Positions 1 to 6,376 of a stretch of 13,011 nt of DNA are shown one piece after another. Position 1 is the stretch's first letter. Each line of letters opens with the position of its first letter. Origin of the DNA: Pseudomonadota bacterium (lineage in GTDB: Bacteria; Myxococcota; UBA9042; PHBI01). Position numbers and translations under genes: made by a program. The notes under the pieces were generated by a model. It saw only the letters and a program-made list of their open reading frames with translations. It did not search any database and was not told the DNA's origin. Location of the stretch: contig SYAK01000007.1 of NCBI GenBank assembly GCA_005788935.1, positions 1 through 13,011 of the forward strand. Direction: 5' to 3'.

Positions 1-363
1 GCCAAGCTCGCGGCCCATATGCGGAAAGAGTCGATCGAGGAAATGATGCACGCCCAGGAGGTCATTGACCGCATCCTGTACCTCGGCGGCGTCCCGAACG
101 TGCAGCGCCTCGGCAAGATCAACATCGGCGAGACCGTGCGCGAGATGATGGACTGCGATCTCGCGGTCGAGAACGAGGCCATCCCGCGCCTGAACACCGG
201 CCTCGAGAAGTGCCGCGAGCTCGGTGACAACGGGACGCGCCTGCTCCTCGAAAAGATCCTCGCCGCCGAGGAGGAGCACGTCGACTGGATTGAGGCCCAG
301 ATCGAGCTGATGGCGCAGCTTGGCGAACCGAACTACCTCGCGCAGCAGGTCAACCCGGCCTGA
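1..363 (+). CDS. bfr: Bacterioferritin, C-terminal part (5' end outside window)
   Basis: Bacterioferritin forms a 24-subunit cytoplasmic shell that oxidises Fe(II) at di-iron sites and stores it as a mineral; haem binds between subunit pairs. The reading frame is open from base 1 with no start, so roughly the first 40 residues lie upstream. Visible family signatures are ESIEEMMHA, with the ferroxidase Glu and His (E51 and H54 in E. coli numbering) and the haem-ligand Met52 equivalent; GKINIGETV; CDLAVENEA, with the E94 equivalent; and EEEHVDW, with the E127 and H130 equivalents. All C-terminal ferroxidase ligands and the haem Met are therefore present, which suggests a haem-binding, catalytically competent subunit. 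The C-terminus ends NYLAQQVNPA, the normal family length. The stop is at 361-363, and the next gene begins 28 bp later on the same strand, so co-transcription is possible. The identification is secure; only the N-terminus is unseen. Confidence 0.95.
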   Translation, partial: AKLAAHMRKESIEEMMHAQEVIDRILYLGGVPNVQRLGKINIGETVREMMDCDLAVENEAIPRLNTGLEKCRELGDNGTRLLLEKILAAEEEHVDWIEAQIELMAQLGEPNYLAQQVNPA

Positions 364-391
364 CCCCTCGAGGCTGACCGGGGGCACGACG

Positions 392-913
392 GTGACCACG
401 CTCGCCCTGATGAAGCGGATCATGGCCCTCGAGGCGGACAAGACGGCCGCCCTCGTGGGCCTCGGTCGCCGCTCGGGCGCGGAGGAGGCGCTCGCCGAGG
501 CGGACGCGGCCCTCGACGCCGCGATGCGCCAGCTCGCGGCCCTCGGCGCACGCTACCCTTTGCACATGGCGGCCGAGGCCGACGGGCTCGACGCAACGGA
601 TTACCTGCTCATCCAGCTCGCGCTGATGCCCCATGTGGCGCCCGACCACGCCCACGCGCTCCTCGCCCTGGTCCGCGATGACGCCCCTCCCCGCGCCGCG
701 GCCACGCTCGGACCGCCCGAGAGCACCCCAGCTCCCCTGACGCTCACCGACGCCGTCGCCCTCTTCGGCCCCGGCGATGACGACTGGCAGGCCGTCGAGA
801 ACGCCATCCTCGCGCAGCGGGCCATGACGGCCGGCTACGTCGCCATCGGTCCGGACGCCGACCGCCCGTTGCGCCCCGGTCTCGCCGTCCGCGAGCTCCT
901 CGGATGGCCGTGA
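392..913 (+). CDS. Small hypothetical protein, possible stand-alone winged-helix-like domain
   Basis: No family is recognised with certainty. I chose the GTG at 392 (173 aa) because a G-run (380-384) lies about 7 nt upstream; an in-frame ATG at 410 is an alternative, and starting at the ATG at 320 would overlap the bacterioferritin gene by 44 bp. There is no signal peptide or membrane segment, so it is probably cytosolic. Residues 1-63 are Ala/Leu/Glu-rich helix. Residues 65-171 (DATDYLLIQLALMPHVAP..., a Pro-rich insert at 107-116, then LTLTDAVALFG and a closing RPLRPGLAVRELLG) resemble, in order and spacing, the N-terminal winged-helix region of a group of AAA+ ATPases whose text reads roughly 'LLALAPELD...YLQDD...PLLRWGLL'. 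That likeness is from memory and tentative. The frame stops at 913 with no ATPase module behind it. Third positions are strongly G/C, as expected for a real gene here; the antisense open frame is taken as a shadow. Confidence 0.7.
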   Translation: MTTLALMKRIMALEADKTAALVGLGRRSGAEEALAEADAALDAAMRQLAALGARYPLHMAAEADGLDATDYLLIQLALMPHVAPDHAHALLALVRDDAPPRAAATLGPPESTPAPLTLTDAVALFGPGDDDWQAVENAILAQRAMTAGYVAIGPDADRPLRPGLAVRELLGWP

Positions 914-914
914 A

Positions 915-945
915 GGCGCGCGGCTGGCGCCTCCGCCCGCGCGCC
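915..945 (+). terminator. GC-rich hairpin after the small hypothetical gene
   Basis: A perfect 9-bp inverted repeat (GGCGCGCGG at 915-923, CCGCGCGCC at 937-945) with a 13-nt loop begins directly after the stop codon at 911-913. There is no T-run behind it, so it would be a weak or Rho-assisted terminator, or an mRNA 3'-end stabiliser. It separates the bfr-side transcript from the lipoprotein gene. Confidence 0.4.
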
Positions 946-1016
946 GCTCCGCGTTGACTTGCGCTTGACAGACCATCGGCGCCTGTCGAACCTGAACAAC
1001 TTCAGAACTCTTGAAT

Positions 1017-1021
1017 AAGGA
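1017..1021 (+). promoter_or_regulatory. Shine-Dalgarno AAGGA deciding a TTG start
   Basis: AAGGA at 1017-1021 lies 7 nt before the TTG at 1029. It favours that start over the in-frame TTG at 1011, which has no purine-rich site upstream. The choice also places a short signal peptide with a lipobox right at the N-terminus. Confidence 0.6.
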
Positions 1022-1028
1022 CTCTCCC

Positions 1029-1826
1029 TTGAAATTCGTCAGCTCCCTGCCCGCCTGCATGCTGCTTGCCTGTGCCTCCACCCCCGACGCACCTCGCCTC
1101 GATGGCGCACGGGGGTGGCTCGCGAGCGTCATTGACATGACGCCGGCCGCTGTCGAGGCGCAACTCGGGGCCCCGACCTCGCGCGAGGACGACGCAAGCG
1201 GCATACCCGAGGCGTGCTTCGAGGTCGCCCCTCCCTGGACGCGACGCTGCGTCAGCTACCTCGACGGGCGGGTCTACTCGGATTCGGCGCACATCGAGGT
1301 CGCACCCGAGGCGATGTCGCGGACCTTCGAGGCGGCCGTGCGCGACGTCTCGGCGACGGTGGGCCGCGAGCCCGCCGAGGTGCAACGCTTCACCTTCACC
1401 CCTGGCGTGCACGCGTTCAGCGATTGGCGTGAGCGTGGCTTCCGCTTCGGCGAGAGCTGCGTGTTCGAGCGCGCGTGGCTCGAAGCCCGGGCGGCGCACC
1501 CGGGCGGTCTCGCGCCCGACGCCCCCGCCCTCGCCGAGGCCCTGCGCACCGGGACGGGCTGCCTCCACGCGTCCTGGGGGCCCGACGTCACGCTCCGCAC
1601 GAGCGAGGGCGGAGCGCCGGACACCTACAGCGTCGGACTCTTTCGCCTGACGACGGACCCGGCCCAGCGGGCCAGGATGACCGCACTCGAGGAGGAGTCG
1701 CGGGCGCGACTCGACGCTGCGCTCGAAAAGCTCCGCGCGCGTCTCGATGCCGAAGGCCTCGAGGTCGAGCCTGCGACCGAGTCCAAGGGCGCCTCCCCCG
1801 CGCCCGCCGGTGACCCGACGCCCTGA
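1029..1826 (+). CDS. Predicted lipoprotein of unknown function (TTG start)
   Basis: The protein is 265 aa from the TTG at 1029. The N-terminus MKFVSSLPACMLLACAST fits a short lipoprotein signal peptide: one Lys, a short hydrophobic stretch and the lipobox LLAC with Cys15 as the expected acylated residue, so the mature protein would be anchored in the periplasm or outer membrane. Residues 30-50 (WLASVIDMTPAAVEAQLGAP) recall the 'G-T-x-x-x-V-x-x-x-L-G-x-P' opening of SmpA/OmlA-like lipoproteins, but the rest does not obviously follow that family. Four Cys (63, 74, 144, 178) could form two disulfides. Residues 212-242 are Arg/Glu/Leu-rich and probably form an amphipathic helix or coiled coil; the last 20 residues are Pro/Ala/Ser-rich and disordered. 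A 115-bp gap with a hairpin precedes the gene and paired hairpins follow it, so it looks like a single-gene unit. The location is fairly sure; the function is unknown. Confidence 0.75.
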   Translation: MKFVSSLPACMLLACASTPDAPRLDGARGWLASVIDMTPAAVEAQLGAPTSREDDASGIPEACFEVAPPWTRRCVSYLDGRVYSDSAHIEVAPEAMSRTFEAAVRDVSATVGREPAEVQRFTFTPGVHAFSDWRERGFRFGESCVFERAWLEARAAHPGGLAPDAPALAEALRTGTGCLHASWGPDVTLRTSEGGAPDTYSVGLFRLTTDPAQRARMTALEEESRARLDAALEKLRARLDAEGLEVEPATESKGASPAPAGDPTP

Positions 1827-1845
1827 CGCAGGCTCACCACGGACA

Positions 1846-1891
1846 CGCCTCGGGCCACACCTCAGCGCGAGGCGCACACGGTCCTCCGTGT
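1846..1891 (+). terminator. Two adjacent hairpins after the lipoprotein gene
   Basis: The first hairpin pairs CGCCTCG (1846-1852) with CGAGGCG (1868-1874), 7 bp with a 15-nt loop. The second pairs ACACGG (1876-1881) with CCGTGT (1886-1891), 6 bp with a 4-nt loop, one base later. They start 19 bp after the stop codon. No T-run follows, so termination is inferred from position and tandem arrangement only. Confidence 0.35.
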
Positions 1892-2057
1892 AGGCGAGTC
1901 CCCTGGTTCTTGCCGATGCGCTCCATGCGATACGCCTTGTGCGCATGATTGGCGGACCTCAAGTCGAGTTCACTCCGGGCGAGGGACCCCATCGGCGCAA
2001 AGGCACCGAGCGGGTCGTGACGCGCGACAGCACCTGCGTTCGCGCGCCGTCTTTGCG

Positions 2058-2086
2058 TTTACGAGGGGCGCCCGCTCTGGTATGGA
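2058..2086 (+). promoter_or_regulatory. Candidate housekeeping-sigma promoter for mdh
   Basis: TTTACG (2058-2063, four of six bases as in TTGACA) is 17 bp from TATGGA (2081-2086). The bases TGG directly before the -10 give an extended -10 (TGn). Transcription would begin near 2093, leaving a leader of about 56 nt containing the hairpin at 2104-2122. The -10 hexamer is poor, so this is only a candidate. Confidence 0.3.
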
Positions 2087-2103
2087 ACCGTCGCCCGTTC
2101 CGT

Positions 2104-2122
2104 GCCGGCCATGGCGGCCGGC
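2104..2122 (+). promoter_or_regulatory. GC hairpin in the presumed mdh leader
   Basis: GCCGGCC (2104-2110) and GGCCGGC (2116-2122) form a perfect 7-bp stem with a 5-nt loop. It ends 26 bp before the mdh start and leaves the ribosome-binding site (CAGGAG, 2137-2142) free. It could protect the 5' end of the mRNA, act as a protein-binding site, or be chance in GC-rich DNA. Confidence 0.35.
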
Positions 2123-2148
2123 GACCCGCGTCGTCACAGGAGTGCACC

Positions 2149-3129
2149 ATGAAGAAGCCCATCCGCGTCGCCGTCACCGGCTCCGCAGGCCAGATCGGTT
2201 ACAGCCTGCTCTTCCCGATCGCCAACGGCGACATGCTCGGCAAGGACCAGCCCGTCATCCTGCAGCTCGTCGAGCTGCCCGTCGCGATGAAGGGCCTCGA
2301 GGGCGTCGCCCTCGAGCTCGAGGACTGCTCCTTCCCGCAGCTCGCCGGCATCGAGCTCGCCGACAACCCGAACGACGGCTTCCGCAACGCCGACGTCGTC
2401 ATGCTCGTCGGCGCCAAGCCGCGCGGGCCCGGTCAGGACCGCTCGGACCTTATCCGCGAGAACGGCGGCATCTTCACGGTCCAGGGCGACGCCATCGACG
2501 CCAACGCCGCCGAGGACGTCAAGGTCATCGTCGTCGGCAACCCCTGCAACACGAACGCCCTCATCGCCGCCTCGCGCGCCCGCCGCACGAACAAGGCCAA
2601 CTACACGGCGATGACGCGCCTCGACCAGAACCGCGCCACGGGCCAGCTCGCCCGCAAGCTCGGCGTGGTGCCCGGTGACGTCCGCGACGTCTACATCTGG
2701 GGCAACCACAGCGACACGATGGTCCCCGACATCAGCCAGGGCACCGTGAACGGCAAGGCCATCTCGGGGCTCGTCGAGGCCGACTGGCTCGGCGGCGCCT
2801 TCGACAAGACCGTCCGCACGCGCGGCAAGGCCATCATCGAGGCCCGCGGCAAGTCGTCGGCGGCGTCGGCGGCCTTCGCGGCCATCAACCACATCCACGA
2901 CTGGTACCTCGGCACGGGCGCCAACCGCTACGTCTCGATGGCCGTCCCGTCGGACGGCGCGTACGGCATCCCCGAGGGGCTCATCTACAGCTTCCCGTGC
3001 CGCATCACGGCGCCGTGGCAGTACGAGATCGTGCGCGACCTGCCCGTCGACGCCGCCACGAAGGCCCGCAGGGACGCCTCGACCGCCGAGCTCGTCGCCG
3101 AGCGCGAGGCCGTCGCCCACATGCTCTGA
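2149..3129 (+). CDS. mdh: Malate dehydrogenase (NAD-dependent)
   Basis: Interconverts malate and oxaloacetate with NAD in the cytosol, in the TCA cycle. The ATG at 2149 is preceded by CAGGAG with 6-nt spacing and gives 326 aa, the usual length of the bacterial/cytosolic-type MDH subfamily. Visible features: Rossmann loop GSAGQIG (residues 11-17); the mobile substrate loop KPRGPGQDR with Arg92 and Arg98, the Arg at the specificity position marking malate rather than lactate dehydrogenase; [11 protein letters not shown] (128-138); TRLDQNRA with Asp159 and Arg162; and [11 protein letters not shown] with catalytic His187 paired to Asp159. The stretch [18 protein letters not shown] (225-242) and [16 protein letters not shown] (269-284) are also family-typical. 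All key residues are present. The gene appears monocistronic, with a long non-coding region before it and a terminator-like hairpin after it. Identification is secure. Confidence 0.97.
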   Translation: MKKPIRVAVTGSAGQIGYSLLFPIANGDMLGKDQPVILQLVELPVAMKGLEGVALELEDCSFPQLAGIELADNPNDGFRNADVVMLVGAKPRGPGQDRSDLIRENGGIFTVQGDAIDANAAEDVKVIVVGNPCNTNALIAASRARRTNKANYTAMTRLDQNRATGQLARKLGVVPGDVRDVYIWGNHSDTMVPDISQGTVNGKAISGLVEADWLGGAFDKTVRTRGKAIIEARGKSSAASAAFAAINHIHDWYLGTGANRYVSMAVPSDGAYGIPEGLIYSFPCRITAPWQYEIVRDLPVDAATKARRDASTAELVAEREAVAHML

Positions 3130-3149
3130 GACCGGCTTGGACCCGATCG

Positions 3150-3190
3150 CGGCCCGGCGTCCCCTGCGGACTCCGGGCCGTTGTCGTCTT
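3150..3190 (+). terminator. Probable intrinsic terminator of mdh
   Basis: CGGCCCGG (3150-3157) pairs perfectly with CCGGGCCG (3173-3180), an 8-bp GC stem with a 15-nt loop. It is followed by the T-rich tract TTGTCGTCTT (3181-3190) and lies about 20 bp after the mdh stop. This is the best terminator candidate in the window. Confidence 0.55.
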
Positions 3191-3274
3191 CAGGGCGCCG
3201 GGATTTCACGTCCCCGAGGCTTGCAGTCCCTCCGGGGCGGTGGCAGGCTCTCGCCCATCCAGATCCGGACCGCC

Positions 3275-3290
3275 GGAGGTCCACGGAGGT
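3275..3290 (+). promoter_or_regulatory. Tandem Shine-Dalgarno-like GGAGGT pair
   Basis: Two identical GGAGGT hexamers lie at 3275-3280 and 3285-3290, 13 nt and 3 nt before the ATG at 3294. One is somewhat far and one rather close for ideal spacing, but together they strongly mark this ATG as the start. Confidence 0.5.
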
Positions 3291-3293
3291 CCC

Positions 3294-4001
3294 ATGCGAC
3301 GCCTGACGCCCCACCCTGCCACCCTCGCATCCTTGCTCGCCGCCCTCGGCGGGGCGCCCGCCTGTGACAGCGGTGATGCCACCTGTGCCCCTGGGACTGT
3401 CCTGGTCAATGGCGCGTGTCAGCAGGCCGCCCCCGACACCTCGGGGACCGACACGGCCTCGGGCGCCGCTGACACCAGCAGCGCCCCGCGCGACACCGCG
3501 ACCCCGGACACGTCCTCGTCCGCCTCGGACACGGCCAGCGTCGACACGGCCCCGCCGTCGGCCTGCACGACCGACGAGGCTGGCAGCCGCGACTTCGGCG
3601 CCGCCTGCTCGAAAGACTGCCAGTGCCGCGAGGACGTGGGCGGCTACTGCTACAGCGGCCCCTTCCTCGAGGGCTTCAGCTTCTGCAGCCGCGACGGCGG
3701 CGCCTCGGGTCTCAGCTCGGACACCTACCCGACGATGCTCTACAACTCGGCCTGCTGGGACTTCCCGCGGGCCGAGTGGAACAACCCGATGACGCGGTCC
3801 TGCAACACGCTCGACGACTGCAAGCAGCTGTCCGACGCGTACACGCACTGCGGCACGGGCGGGTTCGCGTGGGACAACGGCGGGCGTGACACGCAGTGCC
3901 CGAACCGCCCGACCTACGACGATCCCAACGGCAAGACCACCCTGTCGGGCAAGAAGGTCTGCATTATCGCCACGTTGCCGCCTTTCGACCGGCGCCCGTG
4001 A
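3294..4001 (+). CDS. Exported Cys-rich protein, probable lipoprotein, Thr/Asp-rich linker
   Basis: The product is 235 aa. The N-terminus MRRLTPHPATLASLLAALGG is a basic start plus hydrophobic core; Cys24 in GAPACDSG could be the lipidated residue, but the -3 to -1 residues are Ala-Pro-Ala, a poor lipobox, so ordinary secretion is also possible. Residues 31-42 (CAPGTVLVNGAC) match a short Cys-flanked segment I associate with surface lipoproteins of Myxococcota. Residues 48-86 are a low-complexity linker in which Asp-Thr recurs about every 5-7 residues. Residues 91-223 carry 12 Cys (91, 105, 109, 111, 119, 131, 154, 170, 176, 186, 202, 223), enough for six disulfides, with many aromatic residues, so the C-terminal half is probably a folded extracytoplasmic domain. 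No family is recognised. The stop at 3999-4001 is 7 bp before the next gene, whose ribosome site starts within the stop codon, implying translational coupling. Function unknown. Confidence 0.8.
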   Translation: MRRLTPHPATLASLLAALGGAPACDSGDATCAPGTVLVNGACQQAAPDTSGTDTASGAADTSSAPRDTATPDTSSSASDTASVDTAPPSACTTDEAGSRDFGAACSKDCQCREDVGGYCYSGPFLEGFSFCSRDGGASGLSSDTYPTMLYNSACWDFPRAEWNNPMTRSCNTLDDCKQLSDAYTHCGTGGFAWDNGGRDTQCPNRPTYDDPNGKTTLSGKKVCIIATLPPFDRRP

Positions 4002-4008
4002 GGAAGCC

Positions 4009-4668
4009 ATGACCCCCGATACGAACCCCACTTCGAGCACCAGCGCGCCGCGCGCCTCGGCGACGTCCGAGGTTTGGCGCGACGTCCGTGCCACGCCAAC
4101 GCCGGCGCCGACCGAGGGCTCCGCAGCGTCGACCGACGCGGTCGAGGCCGAGGCCATCCCCGAGGGCGCCCGCGCGGTCTTCATCGACTGGGGGCCCGAC
4201 CTTCCGGGTCGCTTCCCGACCGGGCGCGCGCGGCTCCTCGTCGTGAACCCGACGACGCTGCACCTCTCGTGGGAGGTCCCTGCGACGTCGGCCCGGGCGA
4301 GCGCGGAGGCCTGGCTCGCCGAGGTTCGGGTGGACGGCGGCATCGTGTCCGAGTCGCAGCGCGTGCCGACGGTCCCGGGCTACTTCGCGGGCAGCTGCTG
4401 GCTCACGGTCAGCCCGAAGACGTCTGGCGTCGTGCGCCTGCTGTCGGTCGAGGGGGGACTCGCGCGGCGCGTCGCGGACCTGCCGTTCGAGACGCCGCCC
4501 GCGGCTCCGTCGAACGACTTCACCGAGCGCTGGGGCAGCCTCGACCGCCTCGGCTCGCTCATCCGCGACGCAGAGGCCGTGGAGGGGGCGCGCGTGGTCG
4601 AGCTTCCCGAGGACCCGCGCCCAGCGGAGCCTTCGCCCGCGTCGAGCACGGCGCTCGCACGGCGCTGA
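4009..4668 (+). CDS. DUF4912-like domain protein next to GH57 branching enzyme
   Basis: The product is 219 aa. The ATG at 4009 is chosen because AGGAAG (4001-4006) overlaps the previous stop codon. Residues 1-50 are Pro/Thr/Ser/Ala-rich and disordered. Residues 57-164 look like a DUF4912-type beta-sandwich: the diagnostic segment 'R-L-x-L-L-V-x-x-P-x-x-L-x-x-x-W-E' appears as RARLLVVNPTTLHLSWEVP (73-91), then a strand with VRVDGG (106-111), an aromatic pair at GYFAGSCWL (124-132), and the closing strand ...ADLPFETPP (156-164). The 'ThrPro' ending is typical of the domain. Residues 165-219 are charged, with one probable helix (NDFTERWGSLDRLGSLI). There is no signal peptide, so it is probably cytosolic. 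DUF4912 proteins are, as I recall, often encoded beside or fused to GH57/DUF1957 enzymes, and here the gene is 66 bp upstream of one. An accessory or glucan-binding role is inference. The match is from pattern recall, not a search. Confidence 0.75.
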   Translation: MTPDTNPTSSTSAPRASATSEVWRDVRATPTPAPTEGSAASTDAVEAEAIPEGARAVFIDWGPDLPGRFPTGRARLLVVNPTTLHLSWEVPATSARASAEAWLAEVRVDGGIVSESQRVPTVPGYFAGSCWLTVSPKTSGVVRLLSVEGGLARRVADLPFETPPAAPSNDFTERWGSLDRLGSLIRDAEAVEGARVVELPEDPRPAEPSPASSTALARR

Positions 4669-4734
4669 GCCATGTCCTGACAGCGGGCCGTGACCGGGGC
4701 ATCCTCGGCCGCGCCGCGCCACACGGAGGGTTTC

Positions 4735-6363
4735 ATGCCGGCTGGCTCGCTCGCGCTCGTCCTGCACGCCCACCTGCCGTGGGTCCACCACCCGGAATAC
4801 CCCAACTTTCTTGAGGAGGACTGGCTCTTCGAGGCCATCCTCGAGACCTATCTGCCCATCATCGACATGCTCGATGGGCTCGAACGCGACGGGGTGGGCT
4901 GCCACCTGACGATGTCGCTGACCCCGCCGCTCTGCGAGATGCTGAGCCACCCGACGCTACGCGACCGCTTCGAGGCCCGCCTCGACGCGCTGCTCGTCAT
5001 CGCCGAAGCGGAGGCCGAGCGGCTCTCCCGCGGCCGCTTCGCCGAGGCCGCCGCCCACGCCCTCGCGCATCTGCAACGCTGCCACCAGCTCTGGCATGTC
5101 CGCTGCGAGCGGGCGCCGCTCAACGCCTTCCGTCATCACCAGGCGCGAGGGGCGGTTGTCATCATCACCTGCGGCGCCACCCATGGCCTGCTGCCGTTCG
5201 TCACGACCCCCGAGGGGCGACGCGCGCAGGTGGCGGCCGCCTGCGACAACTACGTCAAGCACTTCGGGCGTCCGCCCCAAGGGATCTGGCTCGGCGAGTG
5301 CGCCTGGCAGGCCGACGTCGGCCCTGTCCTGAAAGAGGCGGGCATCGACTTCACCTTCGTCGAGACACACGGCGTCAACTACGCGGAACCACGCCCGAGA
5401 TTTGCCCATTATCGGCCCATCCTGAGCCACGACGGTGTGCTGGCGTTCGGGCGTGACCCCGCCTGCAGCAAGCAGGTCTGGTCCTCGGTCGACGGCTACC
5501 CGGGCGACCCATGGTATCGCGAGTTCTATCGGGATCTCGGCTGGGAGCTCGACGCGGAGACGCTCGCCACCGTCACGGGCGACGGGCCGCGCCGCAACAT
5601 CGGCCTCAAGCTCCATCGCGTGACCGGCAAGGTCGACCTCGGCGCCAAGGCCCCTTACGAGCCCGGCAAGGCCCTCGCACGCGCACGCGAGCACGCGCGA
5701 CACTTCGTCGACTGCCGCGTGCGCCAGCTCGAGGAGGTCGCCGCGTCCATCGAGACCGAGCCGCTGCTCGTCGCCCCGTTTGACGCCGAGCTCTTCGGGC
5801 ACTGGTGGTTCGAGGGGCCGGCCTTCCTCGACGGCGTCTTCCGCGAGGCACACCGGCGGCAGGACGACCTGCGGATGACCGACCCGGTGGTCTGGGTCGA
5901 GCGCCACCCGGTGGCGCAGCTGTGCGAGCCCTGCCCGTCTTCGTGGGGCGACGGCGGCTATTGGGACGTCTGGCTGAATCCTGAGAACACCTGGATTTAC
6001 AACCACCTTCAGCGTGCCGAGGAGCGTTTTGTCGAGCTCGCGACGCACATGCTCGCCCCGACTGAAGACGAGGCGCGGGCGATGACGCAGGCGGCGCGCG
6101 AGCTGCTCCTCGCGCAGAGCTCCGACTGGGCCTTCATCATCACGATGGCGACCACCGTGCCGTACGCCGTCAAGCGCACCCGCACCCACCTCGCCCGCCT
6201 TGACGCACTGTGCACCGGCCTCGAGCGCGGGCTCGTCGACGTGGACGCGCTCGCCGAGTTCGAGCGCCTGAGCCCCGTCTTCTCCGAGCTCGACTGGCGC
6301 CATTGGCAGCGCACAGGCCGGAAAGCGCCCGTGCGTGGCGTCTCGGTCGTCGCGTTCGACTGA
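4735..6363 (+). CDS. GH57 1,4-alpha-glucan branching enzyme (DUF1957)
   Basis: Cuts alpha-1,4-glucan chains and re-attaches the piece by an alpha-1,6 bond, building branched glycogen-like polymer in the cytosol. The ATG at 4735 follows GGAGG (4725-4729) by 5 nt and gives 542 aa, close to known GH57 branching enzymes (about 520-530). Visible regions: HAHLPWVHHPE (11-21), the first GH57 motif; GATHGLLP (147-154); GIWLGECAWQADV (183-195), whose Glu188 aligns with the catalytic nucleophile (Glu184 in the Thermus enzyme); ETHGVNYAEPRP (210-221); WSSVDGYPGDPWYREFYRDLGW (249-270, aromatic acceptor region); PFDAELFGHWWFEG (348-361), whose Asp350 matches the acid/base Asp353; and the helical C-terminal domain with SSDWAFIITMATTVPYAVKR (462-481). 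The usual 'WLPECAY' is WLGECAW here, a Pro-to-Gly change beside the nucleophile. Probably co-transcribed with the DUF4912-like gene; its stop is only 13 bp from the stop of the convergent gshA. Confidence 0.93.
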   Translation: MPAGSLALVLHAHLPWVHHPEYPNFLEEDWLFEAILETYLPIIDMLDGLERDGVGCHLTMSLTPPLCEMLSHPTLRDRFEARLDALLVIAEAEAERLSRGRFAEAAAHALAHLQRCHQLWHVRCERAPLNAFRHHQARGAVVIITCGATHGLLPFVTTPEGRRAQVAAACDNYVKHFGRPPQGIWLGECAWQADVGPVLKEAGIDFTFVETHGVNYAEPRPRFAHYRPILSHDGVLAFGRDPACSKQVWSSVDGYPGDPWYREFYRDLGWELDAETLATVTGDGPRRNIGLKLHRVTGKVDLGAKAPYEPGKALARAREHARHFVDCRVRQLEEVAASIETEPLLVAPFDAELFGHWWFEGPAFLDGVFREAHRRQDDLRMTDPVVWVERHPVAQLCEPCPSSWGDGGYWDVWLNPENTWIYNHLQRAEERFVELATHMLAPTEDEARAMTQAARELLLAQSSDWAFIITMATTVPYAVKRTRTHLARLDALCTGLERGLVDVDALAEFERLSPVFSELDWRHWQRTGRKAPVRGVSVVAFD

Positions 6364-6376
6364 AGGGTCGCTCGCC

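Larger units (their letters stand above)
1827..2148. other. Non-coding gap of 322 bp between lipoprotein and mdh genes
   Basis: No convincing gene is seen here. An open frame in phase with mdh runs back to 1939, but its text is Arg/Pro-rich, unlike malate dehydrogenase, and is taken as untranslated. The gap holds two adjacent hairpins near its left end (1846-1891), a candidate promoter (2058-2086) and a GC hairpin in the presumed mdh leader (2104-2122). I see no tRNA fold and no riboswitch class that I recognise. Confidence 0.6.

Noticed and set aside
965..970. Perfect TTGACA, as a -35 box for the lipoprotein gene
   Set aside because: No acceptable -10 hexamer lies 15-19 bp downstream (17 bp away is GAACCT). 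The box alone is not enough to call a promoter.
350..1204. 284-codon open frame on the minus strand
   Set aside because: It lies antisense to two better-supported plus-strand genes, its translation is Arg/Gly/Val-rich without domain text, and long antisense frames are expected in DNA this GC-rich.
1939..2148. N-terminal extension of malate dehydrogenase in the same frame
   Set aside because: The translation is Arg/Pro-rich and unlike the family, and the ATG at 2149 has an excellent ribosome site and gives the standard 326-aa length.
2134..3120. 328-codon minus-strand frame opposite mdh, and similar long frames opposite GH57 (4957-6303) and the lipoprotein (1002-1946)
   Set aside because: Each mirrors the codon pattern of a confidently identified gene and has Val/Asp/Gly/Arg-biased text with no motifs.
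3221..3249. TTGCAG/CAGGCT pair as a promoter, or TGGCAG as a sigma-54 site
   Set aside because: The -10 is very poor, and the sigma-54 -12 GC element is missing at the required spacing.
2985..4343. 452-codon minus-strand frame
   Set aside because: It runs across an intergenic terminator and two plus-strand genes in different frames, and its sequence is low-complexity Arg/Ala/Gly.
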